The notes under the pieces were generated by a model. That model made no database searches and had not been told where the DNA came from. It worked only from the letters and a program-made list of their open reading frames with translations. Shown here piece by piece: positions 24,960 through 33,611 of a stretch of 64,000 nucleotides of DNA; position 1 is the stretch's first letter; every line of letters begins with the position of its first letter. The translations under genes and the position numbers were made by a program. This DNA is from Gammaproteobacteria bacterium. GTDB taxonomy: Bacteria; Pseudomonadota; Gammaproteobacteria; Pseudomonadales; Pseudohongiellaceae. The DNA lies in NCBI GenBank assembly GCA_002711845.1, contig PASF01000008.1, positions 124,001-188,000 on the forward strand, written 5' to 3'.

Positions 24960-26203
24960 CAGGGCAGTCGCGCAAATATCAGCGAGCCGTTGGTACCCCC
25001 GAAACCAAATGAATTGTTCAGCACAGCTGTCAGTTTCGCATCACGGCTGTGGCCCGGCACATAATCGAGGTCACAGGCAGGGTCGGCTTCGTGCAGATTA
25101 ATAGTGGGTGTGACGACCTGATCGTGCAATGACATGACGCAGATGATTGACTCGACGGCACCTGCTGCGCCCAGTAAGTGCCCGATCATGGACTTGCTGG
25201 AACTGACCGGCAACTGTCCGGCCTCGTCACCAAACACGGTTTTGATAGCCTGGGTTTCGGCAATGTCCCCGGCCTGTGTCGAGGTGCCGTGCGCATTGAT
25301 ATAGTCGATATCGCCAGGGTTCAATCCGGCACTGGTCAGGGCATTGTGCATGCAGGCAGCGGCGCCGCGACCATTTTCCGACGGCGACGTCATGTGGAAG
25401 GCATCGGCACTCATGCCAAACCCGGACAGCTCGGCATATATCTTCGCACCGCGTTTACGGGCGTGTTCGTACTCCTCAAGGATCATGATGCCGGCGCCGT
25501 CACTGAGCACAAATCCATCGCGATCCTTGTCCCAGGGCCGGCTGGCGCCCTGCGGATCATCATTCCGTGTGGACAGCGCCCGGGCCGCACAAAAGCCGCC
25601 CAGCCCCACCGGTGATGTGGCCATTTCCGCGCCGCCGGCTATCATCAGATCGGCCTGCCCGGCAGCAATCATCTGCGCCGCCAGACCAATATTGTGAGTG
25701 CCGGTGGTGCAGGCGGTGGTCACCGCGATATTGGGCCCCTGCAGGTTATAACGGATAGACAGGGTGCCACCCAGCATATTGATGATGGAACCGGGCACAA
25801 AAAACGGCGATACCTTGCGCGGACCGGAATTGCGGATCAATTCTGCATTGTTTTCGATCGCGGTGATGCCACCGATGCCGGAGCCTATGGCAGCACCAAA
25901 GCGAGCCGGATCAAACCCACCCTCTTCCAGGCCGGCATCCTGCATGGCCTGCACGCCGGCGGCCACGCCATAGAGAATGAACACATCCATGCGCTTGGCG
26001 TCTTTGGCCGGCATGTAAGGATCACTGTCGAAGTTCTTGATGGAGCCGCCGAAGCGGGTCGTGAACGCTGATGTATCAAAATGTTCGATGACATTGATAC
26101 CGCTCTTACCGTCTTTCAGGGCCTGCCAGGTCGATGCCACATCGTTGCCCATCGGGGTAACCATGCCCAGACCTGTCACCACTACTCGTCTGCCATTAAA
26201 CAC
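24959..26203 (-). CDS. fabF: 3-oxoacyl-ACP synthase II
   Basis: 414-residue condensing enzyme of fatty-acid elongation, important for unsaturated chains. The catalytic cysteine lies in [12 protein letters not shown], the two histidines in [12 protein letters not shown] and [10 protein letters not shown], and the end is [18 protein letters not shown] 26203 is preferred to GTG 26215 because GGAG stands exactly 6 bases before it and the protein then starts [13 protein letters not shown] as in relatives. It is separated from acpP by a terminator-like stem, so it gets reduced read-through from the strong acpP transcript. Confidence 0.95.
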   Translation of the reverse strand: MFNGRRVVVTGLGMVTPMGNDVASTWQALKDGKSGINVIEHFDTSAFTTRFGGSIKNFDSDPYMPAKDAKRMDVFILYGVAAGVQAMQDAGLEEGGFDPARFGAAIGSGIGGITAIENNAELIRNSGPRKVSPFFVPGSIINMLGGTLSIRYNLQGPNIAVTTACTTGTHNIGLAAQMIAAGQADLMIAGGAEMATSPVGLGGFCAARALSTRNDDPQGASRPWDKDRDGFVLSDGAGIMILEEYEHARKRGAKIYAELSGFGMSADAFHMTSPSENGRGAAACMHNALTSAGLNPGDIDYINAHGTSTQAGDIAETQAIKTVFGDEAGQLPVSSSKSMIGHLLGAAGAVESIICVMSLHDQVVTPTINLHEADPACDLDYVPGHSRDAKLTAVLNNSFGFGGTNGSLIFARLP

Positions 26204-26310
26204 GCTTTTCTCCACGTATCTGACCGTCTGTTAACCCCGGTCGCAGATTCTTTTTTTACGGCATTTGCCGGGCTAATCATCCGGTCGTCCAACCATCCAG
26301 GCATCCAGAT

Positions 26311-26354
26311 AAACAAAAGCTACTCCAAGTCGGAACCCAGAGTAGCTTTTGTTT
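26311..26354 (-). terminator. Intercistronic terminator after acpP
   Basis: A perfect 15-bp stem, AAACAAAAGCTACTC / GAGTAGCTTTTGTTT with a 14-base loop, ends in a T-rich run on the minus strand. It lies between acpP and fabF and would release most acpP transcripts as short mRNA. Confidence 0.85.
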
Positions 26355-26380
26355 GTACCTATCCGATAAGCGGAATGCTG

Positions 26381-26614
26381 TTACAGGTGCTGATTGATGT
26401 AATCAATGGCCAGCTGAACAGTGGTGATCTTTTCGGCTTCTTCGTCCGGAATCTCAGTTTCAAACTCTTCTTCGAGAGCCATAACCAATTCCACGGTATC
26501 CAAAGAATCAGCGCCGAGATCTTCTACGAATGAAGAGGAAGCTTTTACGTCTTCTTCCTTAACGCCAAGCTGCTCGCAGACAATTTTTTTTACGCGTTCT
26601 TCAATGCTGCTCAT
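26381..26614 (-). CDS. acpP: Acyl carrier protein
   Basis: 77-residue acidic protein that carries the growing acyl chain on a 4'-phosphopantetheine attached to S37 in GADSLDTVE. Length and sequence ([38 protein letters not shown]) are canonical. An AT-rich region upstream and a strong terminator downstream isolate it as a highly expressed unit inside the fab cluster. Confidence 0.98.
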   Translation of the reverse strand: MSSIEERVKKIVCEQLGVKEEDVKASSSFVEDLGADSLDTVELVMALEEEFETEIPDEEAEKITTVQLAIDYINQHL

Positions 26615-26843
26615 AACTCTTATTAGCTCCTAGTACTAAGGTTTGTCATGCATTCCGATTAAATTGGTTAAAAATTGACCAACTGAAATAATCTAAAACG
26701 CAAGTTTACATGTATTTTGCAGTGCTTGTAATCTTAAACTGGAAAATAATTCACTTGACCAGATTAATTTAATTACTTATCAAGCAGTTATTCTTATAAA
26801 TTAAACCATCACTTAATCAATAATCACGCCCCCTTGATGCCGT
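26615..26843 (-). promoter_or_regulatory. AT-rich promoter region upstream of acpP
   Basis: This 229-base spacer between fabG and acpP is far richer in A+T than its surroundings. On the minus strand it holds a TAGGAG ribosome site 12 bases before the acpP ATG and an inverted repeat TTGGT-N9-ACCAA (around 26667-26685). Several weak sigma70-like boxes are possible, and I cannot choose one. The location matches the separate acpP promoter known in E. coli. Confidence 0.55.
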
Positions 26844-27590
26844 TTACGCCATGTACATGCCACCGTTAACCTGAATGGTTTCACCGGTAATATAGGCTCC
26901 GGCATCAGATGCCAGAAACCCGGCCACCGATGCGATTTCTTCCGGCTTGCCGAAACGCGCCAGTGGAATCTGTACCAGCAATGTTTCGATCTGTTTTTCC
27001 GTCAGTGCACGCGTCATGTCGGTATCAATAAAACCTGGCGCTATCGAATTGACGGTAATGCCGCGTGAGCCGATTTCACGGGCCAGCGAGCGGGAAAAAC
27101 CCTCAACCGCCGCCTTCGATGCCGCGTAGTTGGTCTGCCCCGGGTTACCACTGGAGGCCACCACCGAACTGATATTGATGATGCGCCCCCAACGTGCCTT
27201 GGTCATGGCTTTTAATGCCACCCGGCAAACCCGGTACAGGGAATTCAGGTTGGTGTTGATGACACTGCCCCATTCATCCTCTTTCATCCGCATCAACAGA
27301 TTGTCACGGGTGATTCCGGCATTGTTGACGAGGATCAGTGGCGCGCTGCCAAGCTCCTCAGCAATCTTTTCCAGTACCGCCTCTACCGCCTCGGTAGAGG
27401 AAACATCCAGACAGAACCCAGCGCCTTTGACACCCTGACTGGCGAAAAATTCCGTGATCGCCTGCGCACCTTCTTCCGTGGTCGCTGTGCCAGCGACAAT
27501 GGCGCCCTGGCTGCCCAGTTCGGCGGCAATCGCCCGTCCGATACCACGGCTGGCCCCGGTGACCAGCGCTACTTTTCCTGACATGCTCAT
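26844..27590 (-). CDS. fabG: 3-oxoacyl-ACP reductase
   Basis: 248-residue NADPH-dependent SDR enzyme of fatty-acid elongation. It has the cofactor motif TGASRGIGRAIA, NNAG, catalytic Ser-Tyr-Lys in NISSVVAS and NYAASKAA, and a C-terminal GETIQVNGGMYMA. ATG 27590 (MSMSGKVALVTG) fits the usual N-terminus and has GGAG upstream; a GTG at 27602 is in frame but has no spacing for a ribosome site. Confidence 0.96.
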   Translation of the reverse strand: MSMSGKVALVTGASRGIGRAIAAELGSQGAIVAGTATTEEGAQAITEFFASQGVKGAGFCLDVSSTEAVEAVLEKIAEELGSAPLILVNNAGITRDNLLMRMKEDEWGSVINTNLNSLYRVCRVALKAMTKARWGRIINISSVVASSGNPGQTNYAASKAAVEGFSRSLAREIGSRGITVNSIAPGFIDTDMTRALTEKQIETLLVQIPLARFGKPEEIASVAGFLASDAGAYITGETIQVNGGMYMA

Positions 27591-27641
27591 GTAATGCGTC
27601 ACTCCATTATTAAATCGGTTTAAGCAGCCAAACGATTTTAC

Positions 27642-28580
27642 TCAGTGAGCCTGACCGCTGACGGCCTCGGCCAGTGAGTCTGGCGTGTCGGTGCTGAAAC
27701 AGGTGATTTCTGGCTGGATACGTTTGATCAGACCACCCAGCACTTTACCTGGGCCGCATTCTACTACTTTGCCTATGCCAAAGTCGCGCATACAGTAAAT
27801 CGTATCAACCCATTGTACGGGCATGTACAACTGTTTAAGCAGATTGTCGCGGATTTCGCTTAATTCTTTGCTGGCACGGCCATTGATGTTCTGTACGACC
27901 GGCAGCTCGGGTTTTCTGAATTCTATGCCGGCCAGATCATCAGCCAGCTGCTCTGCCGCCGGTTTCATCAGCGCACAATGCGACGGCACGCTGACATTCA
28001 ATGGCAACGCCCGTTTGGCACCCGCCTCTTTGCAGGCCGCCATGGCCCGCTCCACCGCAGCCTTGTCACCAGCGATCACGGTTTGCCCGGGAGAATTAAA
28101 ATTGGCCGCGGAAACGATACCGCCAGCAGCAGCGCTGCGACAGATATCATCAATCCGGCTGTCGTCCATGCCAATGATGGCAGCCATGCCTCCCGTGCCC
28201 GCAGGCACCGCAGCCTGCATGTATTGTCCGCGCTTGTGCACCAGTGCAATGGCATCGGTAAAGCTCAGCACACCGGCACAGACCAGCGCCGAATACTCGC
28301 CCAGACTGTGGCCGGCCAGCATGTCTGGCAGTGGCGCCTTTTGTGCCATCCAGACCTGCCAGATGGCCACCGACGCCGCCAGCAGAGCCGGCTGGGTAAA
28401 ATGCGTCTGGTCCAGCATGCCGTCGGTATTGTCCTGGGCAATCTGCCACAGATCCGTACCCAGCACTTCAGAAGCCTGGGCAAAGGTATCAGTAATCGAA
28501 GGGTAAACGGCTGCCAGTTCACTGAGCATGCCGGCCTTTTGTGAGCCCTGGCCAGGGAAAACAAATCCAAATTTCTGCAT
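27642..28580 (-). CDS. fabD: Malonyl-CoA:ACP transacylase
   Basis: 312-residue enzyme that loads malonyl groups onto ACP. It has the N-terminal FVFPGQGSQKAGM, catalytic S92 in GHSLGEYSALV, and histidine in VSVPSHCALMKPA. The C-terminus VECGPGKVLGGLIKRI is typical. ATG 28580 (MQKFGFVFPG) is chosen over a start 8 codons upstream. It lies between plsX and fabG. Confidence 0.96.
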   Translation of the reverse strand: MQKFGFVFPGQGSQKAGMLSELAAVYPSITDTFAQASEVLGTDLWQIAQDNTDGMLDQTHFTQPALLAASVAIWQVWMAQKAPLPDMLAGHSLGEYSALVCAGVLSFTDAIALVHKRGQYMQAAVPAGTGGMAAIIGMDDSRIDDICRSAAAGGIVSAANFNSPGQTVIAGDKAAVERAMAACKEAGAKRALPLNVSVPSHCALMKPAAEQLADDLAGIEFRKPELPVVQNINGRASKELSEIRDNLLKQLYMPVQWVDTIYCMRDFGIGKVVECGPGKVLGGLIKRIQPEITCFSTDTPDSLAEAVSGQAH

Positions 28581-28624
28581 GTTCTGCACTCGTTCTCTCG
28601 TCAATAGCGTGTTTCAGTTTACCG

Positions 28625-29638
28625 TCAACGCTGCATTTTACCTGCAATCAGCGCCGGCACATCGTCTTCTATCTGTTTGATCGCGTGATTGATCGCACGT
28701 TCGAAGCCATCCTGCAGGGCATGTCCATGGCTTTTCACGATAATACCGCGCAAACCTACCAGCGTCGCACCATTGTAGCGTGAAGGATTCAGATTCTTGC
28801 GGATATCTCGCAGCAGTGGTCCCGCCAGCAATCCCAACAGCCGGTGATACCAGCTTGACCGGATACTCGCCGACAGCTGTCGCTGCAGCACCTTTACGGC
28901 CCCGGCACTGGTCTTGATGGTGATATTGCCAGTGAACCCGTCGCAGACAATAACATCAGCAACGCCATCAAACAGCTGGTTACCCTCAATGAAGCCTATA
29001 TAGTTTACATCCGGATTGTCTGCCAGCAGCGCCGCCGCTTCGCGAATTTCAGGTGTGCCCTTGTTGGCCTCGGCGCCGATGTTGAGCAAGGCCACACGCG
29101 CATGCGGGCGATCCGACAGGCTGGCCGCAAGCACCGCGCCCATCAGCGCAAACTGATACAGCTCGGCGGCAGTGTTGCTGACATTGGCCCCGACATCGAG
29201 CAGATAACTGTAGCCACCTGCCCGCGTCGCCGGCAATGTTGCCATGATGGCGGGTTTGTCGATACCGGGAATGGCTTCCAGCAAGTGCCGGCCTGCCATC
29301 AGCAGCGCACCGGTATTGCCCGCGCTGACGCAGGCATCGGCCAGGCCCTGACGCAGCCGGTCAACGGTAATAAACATTGAGGAATCACGATTGCCGCGCA
29401 GGACACTGTCCGGGCGGGCATGGGAACTGATGGCGACACTGGTGTGGACTATTTCGATGCGTTCAGCATGACTTGCAGATACCGAGGCCAACAATGGCGT
29501 GATCTGTTGTTCGTCACCAACCAGCGTCAAGTGCAGTGGCTGATGTGTAGCCAGGACCGCCAGCGCCGCCGGCACGGTCACCGGGGGGCCAACATCGCCC
29601 CCCATGACATCAATCGCGATGCGCCTGACTTCAGTCAA
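28625..29638 (-). CDS. plsX: Phosphate acyltransferase PlsX
   Basis: 337-residue peripheral membrane enzyme that converts acyl-ACP to acyl-phosphate, the acyl donor for phospholipid synthesis. Motifs IDVMGGDVGPPVTVPAAL, SAGNTGALLMAG, LLDVGAN and VCDGFTGNITIK are present. The start codon must be TTG (29638): it lies two bases after the rpmF stop and gives a normal N-terminus, while no ATG or GTG fits. Translation is probably coupled to rpmF, as the ribosome site is weak. Confidence 0.94.
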   Translation of the reverse strand: MTEVRRIAIDVMGGDVGPPVTVPAALAVLATHQPLHLTLVGDEQQITPLLASVSASHAERIEIVHTSVAISSHARPDSVLRGNRDSSMFITVDRLRQGLADACVSAGNTGALLMAGRHLLEAIPGIDKPAIMATLPATRAGGYSYLLDVGANVSNTAAELYQFALMGAVLAASLSDRPHARVALLNIGAEANKGTPEIREAAALLADNPDVNYIGFIEGNQLFDGVADVIVCDGFTGNITIKTSAGAVKVLQRQLSASIRSSWYHRLLGLLAGPLLRDIRKNLNPSRYNGATLVGLRGIIVKSHGHALQDGFERAINHAIKQIEDDVPALIAGKMQR

Positions 29639-29640
29639 AC

Positions 29641-29820
29641 TTATTCGTCGCCGAGATTCAGTACTTTCTTGCCTTTGTAAAAGCCATCAGCCGTCATGTG
29701 GTGACGACGATGTACTTCGCCGGTGGTCTTGTCCACTGACAGGGTCGGGCCTGTCAGGGCATCGTGACTGCGACGCTGATCGCGACGGGCGCGGGATTTT
29801 TTGTTTTGCTGAACGGCCAT
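29641..29820 (-). CDS. rpmF: 50S ribosomal protein L32
   Basis: 59-residue basic protein ([18 protein letters not shown] to the end KKVLNLGDE) of the large ribosomal subunit. The sequence [19 protein letters not shown] is the usual L32 middle part. It lacks the zinc-binding cysteines found in some bacteria. CAGGAG lies 8 bases upstream of the ATG. It sits between yceD and plsX, the standard order. Confidence 0.96.
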   Translation of the reverse strand: MAVQQNKKSRARRDQRRSHDALTGPTLSVDKTTGEVHRRHHMTADGFYKGKKVLNLGDE

Positions 29821-29889
29821 GCTGAATGCTCCTGATGTCTGAAACTGCTAACTACTTATTAACCTGATTGATCATAAAACCCTGATCCG

Positions 29890-30453
29890 CTAATGCGTAT
29901 CAGGCTTGTTCTTTAATGTCGCCAGGACGGAAAACGGGTTACTGGCCTGTTTTTCGTCAACCTGGTCGCTGTGTTCAATACCAACGCCCTTTTCCAGCAC
30001 ATCCTGGACAATGGCGGCGTTGCACTGGCTGTGCGTGCTGACAATAGGCATGCACAGAATCAATTGTTCTTCGACTATGTCGGCCGGGCTCAGCGTCTCT
30101 TCATCACTTAACCAGGGGTCCAGCGATGTCGGCAGATCCTTGGCCATGGCTTCGGTACTCACCACCGCCAGCTCAAACTGCTCGCCCAGGCTGATCTGCA
30201 CCGGCTCCAGGCAGCGCTGACACTGCACATTGACCTTCGCCCACAGCTCGCCATCAATGCGCCGGCGCCGATCCTGATCAAACCAGAACGACAACACAGC
30301 CTTAACCGCTCCCTCTGTATCTGTCAGCATTGCCGACAGATTTTTCAGCGTCGCCAGCGGCAGGTAACCTGCCACTTTCTGCTCATGCCGGAACGCCTTG
30401 CGGGCATCTACAAACGGCAGTAGCGGGGATGCAAAATCGAGGGTCTCAGCCAT
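29890..30453 (-). CDS. yceD: YceD, DUF177 family 23S rRNA accumulation protein
   Basis: 187-residue protein of the DUF177 family; the E. coli member is needed for normal 23S rRNA levels. It shows the conserved CQRCLEPV and the acidic DIVEEQLILCMPIVSTHS block, ending in NPFSVLATLK. ATG 30453 (MAETLDF) is chosen; a start 8 codons upstream would lie in the -10 box of the promoter found here. That promoter leaves a leader of only a few bases, so the mRNA may be almost leaderless. Confidence 0.9.
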   Translation of the reverse strand: MAETLDFASPLLPFVDARKAFRHEQKVAGYLPLATLKNLSAMLTDTEGAVKAVLSFWFDQDRRRRIDGELWAKVNVQCQRCLEPVQISLGEQFELAVVSTEAMAKDLPTSLDPWLSDEETLSPADIVEEQLILCMPIVSTHSQCNAAIVQDVLEKGVGIEHSDQVDEKQASNPFSVLATLKNKPDTH

Positions 30454-30462
30454 AGGCGCGCA

Positions 30463-30491
30463 ATGATAGGGGCACAAAAGGATTCTGTCAA
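30463..30491 (-). promoter_or_regulatory. Sigma70-type promoter for yceD-rpmF-plsX-fab block
   Basis: On the minus strand TTGACA (30491-30486), a 17-base spacer and TATCAT (30468-30463) form a near-consensus promoter. The expected transcription start is only 2 or 3 bases before the yceD ATG. Confidence 0.75.
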
Positions 30492-30526
30492 AAAATTCTG
30501 CTTATTTTCGCATATTTTACCGCCTG

Positions 30527-31489
30527 TTACCGGCGTTTTTCTTCATCCAGCCGGTCAATGAGCGATTTCATCTCATCACGCAGTGGCGCAGCCACCGTCA
30601 ACGACTGGCCTGACACCGGATGCCGGAAGCACAAACTGGCGGCATGCAGGTTCAGGTGCCTGACCGCACCAAAGTCATGGCGACGGTCAAACGTGTATTT
30701 ACTGTCCCCGATAATCGGGTGTCCGGCATACTGACAATGCACCCTGATCTGATGCGTGCGGCCGGTGACCGGCATCGCCTCCACCAGACTCGCCCCGGCA
30801 AAGCTCTGCAACAGGCGAAACCGGGTCAGCGATGCCTTGCCGTCTGCCTGCACGGTGACGATGCGCTCGCCGGCATGCGGCTGATGCTTGTGCAGGGATA
30901 CATCGACCTGGTGGAGGTCCTTCGGCCACACACCGTGCACCAGCGCCTGATAGGTTTTGGCCATCACTTTCTGTTTAAGATCGGCCTGTAACATTTTCAG
31001 AACCTTGCCGTTTTTGGCTATCAGTATGCAGCCGGAGGTATCCTTGTCCAGGCGATGAACCAGCTCGCGAAACTGCCCCTCCCCGGCCATCGAGCGAAGC
31101 GCCTCGATCAGACCGATCCGCAGCCCGGAGCCGGCGTGCACGGCCAGGCCGGCCGGCTTGTTGACCGCCAGCAGATGATCATCTTCGTACAACACGCTGC
31201 TGCCGAGCAATTGCACCAGGCTGGCCCCGGGGACCGCAGCCGGGGCCTGTGCGCTCAGCCGCAATGGCGCTACGCGCACAATATCACCCGCTGTCAGCCG
31301 GGAATCGGGTTTGCAACGCTTCTTGTTGAGCCGAACTTCACCTTTGCGAATCAGGCGATACAGATGGGATTTGGGCAAGCCTTTCAGGCGACTGAGCAGA
31401 AAATTATCCAGCCGCTGGCCATCAGCATGCTCTGACACATCGATCAGCTGCACGCCGGTCCTGATTCCTTCAGACTGAGCTTGGGTCAT
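30527..31489 (-). CDS. rluC: 23S rRNA pseudouridine synthase RluC
   Basis: 320-residue enzyme that makes pseudouridine in 23S rRNA (positions 955, 2504 and 2580 in E. coli). An S4-like RNA-binding domain (LDNFLLSRLKGLPKSHLYRLIRKGEVRLNKKR) is followed by the catalytic domain with Asp in HRLDKDTSG and PVTGRTHQIRVH. ATG 31489 (MTQAQSEG) fits the promoter found upstream; the frame is open to 31555 but that would lie before the -10 box. Confidence 0.93.
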   Translation of the reverse strand: MTQAQSEGIRTGVQLIDVSEHADGQRLDNFLLSRLKGLPKSHLYRLIRKGEVRLNKKRCKPDSRLTAGDIVRVAPLRLSAQAPAAVPGASLVQLLGSSVLYEDDHLLAVNKPAGLAVHAGSGLRIGLIEALRSMAGEGQFRELVHRLDKDTSGCILIAKNGKVLKMLQADLKQKVMAKTYQALVHGVWPKDLHQVDVSLHKHQPHAGERIVTVQADGKASLTRFRLLQSFAGASLVEAMPVTGRTHQIRVHCQYAGHPIIGDSKYTFDRRHDFGAVRHLNLHAASLCFRHPVSGQSLTVAAPLRDEMKSLIDRLDEEKRR

Positions 31490-31538
31490 AACGACGCCCC
31501 GATGGCCCTGCTGCGGTGCAATCCGCGCAAAGTCGGCA

Positions 31539-31547
31539 ATTATACCA
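31539..31547 (-). promoter_or_regulatory. Extended -10 promoter for rluC
   Basis: On the minus strand TGGTATAAT is a perfect extended -10 element (TG-N-TATAAT). A recognisable -35 box is missing, as is common with extended -10 promoters. It gives a leader of about 43 bases to ATG 31489. On the plus strand a separate TAAAAT followed by a GC-rich stretch (31590-31600) could be the -10 of argS. Confidence 0.65.
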
Positions 31548-31691
31548 TCAGGCAATGGTGTTTAGCCGGCACGCAAGCGGCGAATGGTGTAAAATCGCGC
31601 CTGTTTTTCACGGATCATGGTCAGTTCATCGATACCGGCGTCCCACCTCGCCTGATCGGCCCGGATCACCAGTACAGGACAGGAAATAGTC

Positions 31692-33428
31692 ATGCTTACC
31701 ATCAGAGAATCTCTGGAAGCCGTCATCACCGAAGCACTGATCAAAGTGACCGGCCAAAGTGATGCCAAAGCGCAGGTTATTTATGCCACCAGGGCCGAAT
31801 TCGGCGATTATCAGGCCAACGGCGTCATGTCTGTGGCCCGTCAGCTGCGCACCAATCCTCGCGAGCTCGCCGTCAAGGTGGTCGCAGAGATCAACGGCGG
31901 CGATCTGCTGGCCCGGGCCGAGGTCGCCGGCCCAGGCTTCATCAACCTGTTCCTGAGCACCGACGCCCTGGCCCAGCGTGCCAGCGAGTGTCTTAACGAC
32001 ACTGACAGACTGATTCTGCCGGTCAACAAACCGCAGACCATTGTTGTTGACTACTCCAGCCCCAACCTGGCCAAGGAAATGCACGTCGGCCACTTGCGCG
32101 GCACCATCATCGGCGACGCCCTTGTGCGCATCCTGGAAGCCCTGGGGCATTGCGTTATCCGGCAGAATCATGTGGGTGACTGGGGTACCCAGTTCGGTAT
32201 GCTGATCGCGCACCTGAAAACGCTCAGTGATGACGACAAGGCACTGGCCAGAAACCTGTCCGACCTGGAAGTGTTTTATCGTGAAGCCAAGCAACGCTTT
32301 GATGCAGACCCGGGCTTTGCTGAACTGGCGCGCAGCTATGTGGTGCGTTTGCAGCGCGGCGACCCGGAATGTCTGGAGGCCTGGCAGCGCTTCATCGACG
32401 AATCCCTGCGCCACTGCGAAGACGTTTACGCGTTACTGGGCGTTGGCCTGAAACGCAGCGACCTGTGCCCGGAAAGTTTTTACAACAACGAACTGGCCGA
32501 CATCGTCCAGCAACTGGAAAACAAGGAACTGCTGACCCGATCTGAAGGTGCCAATTGCGTCTTTCTGGAGGAGTTCACCGGCAAGGACGGCAGTCCGCTA
32601 CCCGTGATTGTACAGAAAAGTGATGGCGGTTATCTGTATGCCACCACCGACCTGGCCGCCGTCAGGCACCGATGTCACCAGCTGGGTGCCGACCGCGTGC
32701 TGTATGTGGTGGATGCCCGGCAAAGCCTCCACTTTCAACAGGTCTTTGCCGTCGCCCGGCGCGCCGGCTTTGCCCGCAGCGACAGCCATCTGGAACACAT
32801 AGCCTATGGCACCATGATGGGAGAAGACGGCAAACCCTTTAAAACCCGAAGTGGCGATACCGTCAAGCTGCGCGAGTTGCTGGATGAGTCCATTCGCCGT
32901 GCCTTTGCCCTGGTCAGCGAAAAGAACCCGGACCTGCCGGAAGCGGACCGTCAACAGATCGCTGATACCGTCGGCATCGCCGCTGTCAAATATTCGGATC
33001 TCTCCAAGAACCGCACCAGTGATTACATCTTTGACTGGTCCAGCATGCTGTCGTTTGAGGGCAATACCGCGCCCTATCTGCTGTATGCCTATGCGCGCAT
33101 TCAGAGCGTGCTGCGTCGACTTGCAGACGAAGGCGCCACACCGGGCAATCGCATTGTACTGGAGGCCGCCGAGGAGCGTGCGCTGGCCATGAAAGTGCTG
33201 CAGTTTGCCGAGATCGTTCGTCAACTGGGGCTGGACTGTTACCCGAATCAGCTGTGCCTGTACCTCTATGAGCTGTCCGGTACCTTCATGAAGTTCTATG
33301 AAAGCTGTCCGATCCTGAAGGCGGACGCCGAGCTCAGGCAGTCGCGTCTGGCGCTGGCGGCGCTGACCGCCCAAACCCTGAAGCGCGGCCTGAATCTGCT
33401 GGGCATAGAGCCACTGAACCGGATGTGA
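31692..33428 (+). CDS. argS: Arginyl-tRNA synthetase
   Basis: 578-residue class I synthetase. The N-terminal Add-1 domain (to about 115) precedes SSPNLAKEMHVGHLRGT, which holds the HIGH-type motif. Catalytic parts include NHVGDWGTQFGML, DGGYLYATTDLAA and YGTMMGEDGKPFKTRSGD, the last in place of a classical KMSKS, as is usual for ArgRS. The C-terminal DALR anticodon-binding domain (APYLLYAYARIQSVLRR onward) is complete. The gene ends against a repeat-bearing spacer. Confidence 0.97.
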   Translation: MLTIRESLEAVITEALIKVTGQSDAKAQVIYATRAEFGDYQANGVMSVARQLRTNPRELAVKVVAEINGGDLLARAEVAGPGFINLFLSTDALAQRASECLNDTDRLILPVNKPQTIVVDYSSPNLAKEMHVGHLRGTIIGDALVRILEALGHCVIRQNHVGDWGTQFGMLIAHLKTLSDDDKALARNLSDLEVFYREAKQRFDADPGFAELARSYVVRLQRGDPECLEAWQRFIDESLRHCEDVYALLGVGLKRSDLCPESFYNNELADIVQQLENKELLTRSEGANCVFLEEFTGKDGSPLPVIVQKSDGGYLYATTDLAAVRHRCHQLGADRVLYVVDARQSLHFQQVFAVARRAGFARSDSHLEHIAYGTMMGEDGKPFKTRSGDTVKLRELLDESIRRAFALVSEKNPDLPEADRQQIADTVGIAAVKYSDLSKNRTSDYIFDWSSMLSFEGNTAPYLLYAYARIQSVLRRLADEGATPGNRIVLEAAEERALAMKVLQFAEIVRQLGLDCYPNQLCLYLYELSGTFMKFYESCPILKADAELRQSRLALAALTAQTLKRGLNLLGIEPLNRM

Positions 33429-33436
33429 CCGCCATG

Positions 33437-33488
33437 GATGGCGGAAATGCCGTTTTTGCAGGAGCAAAAAACGGCGGACCGCCAAGGC
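33437..33488. repeat. 52-bp direct repeat, copy 1, folding into nested hairpin
   Basis: This sequence recurs without mismatch at 33536-33587. An inner stem GCCGTTTTTGC / GCAAAAAACGGC (one bulged A) is closed by an AGGA loop, and an outer stem TGGCGG / CCGCCA encloses it. Size, hairpin form and intergenic place suggest a REP-like dispersed element; it can also serve as a terminator for argS. Confidence 0.85.
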
Positions 33489-33513
33489 CGGTAATTGCTC
33501 CTGCATTACCGGC
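33487..33513. repeat. Hairpin between the two 52-bp repeats
   Basis: GCCGGTAAT and ATTACCGGC form a perfect 9-bp stem around the loop TGCTCCTGC (33496-33504). The loop is the exact reverse complement of GCAGGAGCA at the tip of both 52-bp repeats, so the three hairpins could pair loop to loop. Confidence 0.75.
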
Positions 33514-33535
33514 ATTCTTGCCGTCCTGGCAGTCA

Positions 33536-33587
33536 GATGGCGGAAATGCCGTTTTTGCAGGAGCAAAAAACGGCGGACCGCCAAGGC
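33536..33587. repeat. 52-bp direct repeat, copy 2
   Basis: Identical to the copy at 33437-33488, offset by 99 bases. It has the same nested hairpin with AGGA tip. Confidence 0.85.
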
Positions 33588-33611
33588 AGCTGACTTCGAT
33601 TGGGACGCCGC

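Noticed and set aside
32800-32880. Missing KMSKS motif in ArgRS as a defect
   Set aside because: Most arginyl-tRNA synthetases lack a classical KMSKS; the degenerate motif here is normal for the family.
33437-33587. Possible minimal CRISPR array (two identical 52-bp repeats with one 47-bp spacer)
   Set aside because: The repeats are too long, contain nested hairpins with A/T-runs, the spacer is itself a perfect hairpin complementary to the repeats, and no cas gene is present.
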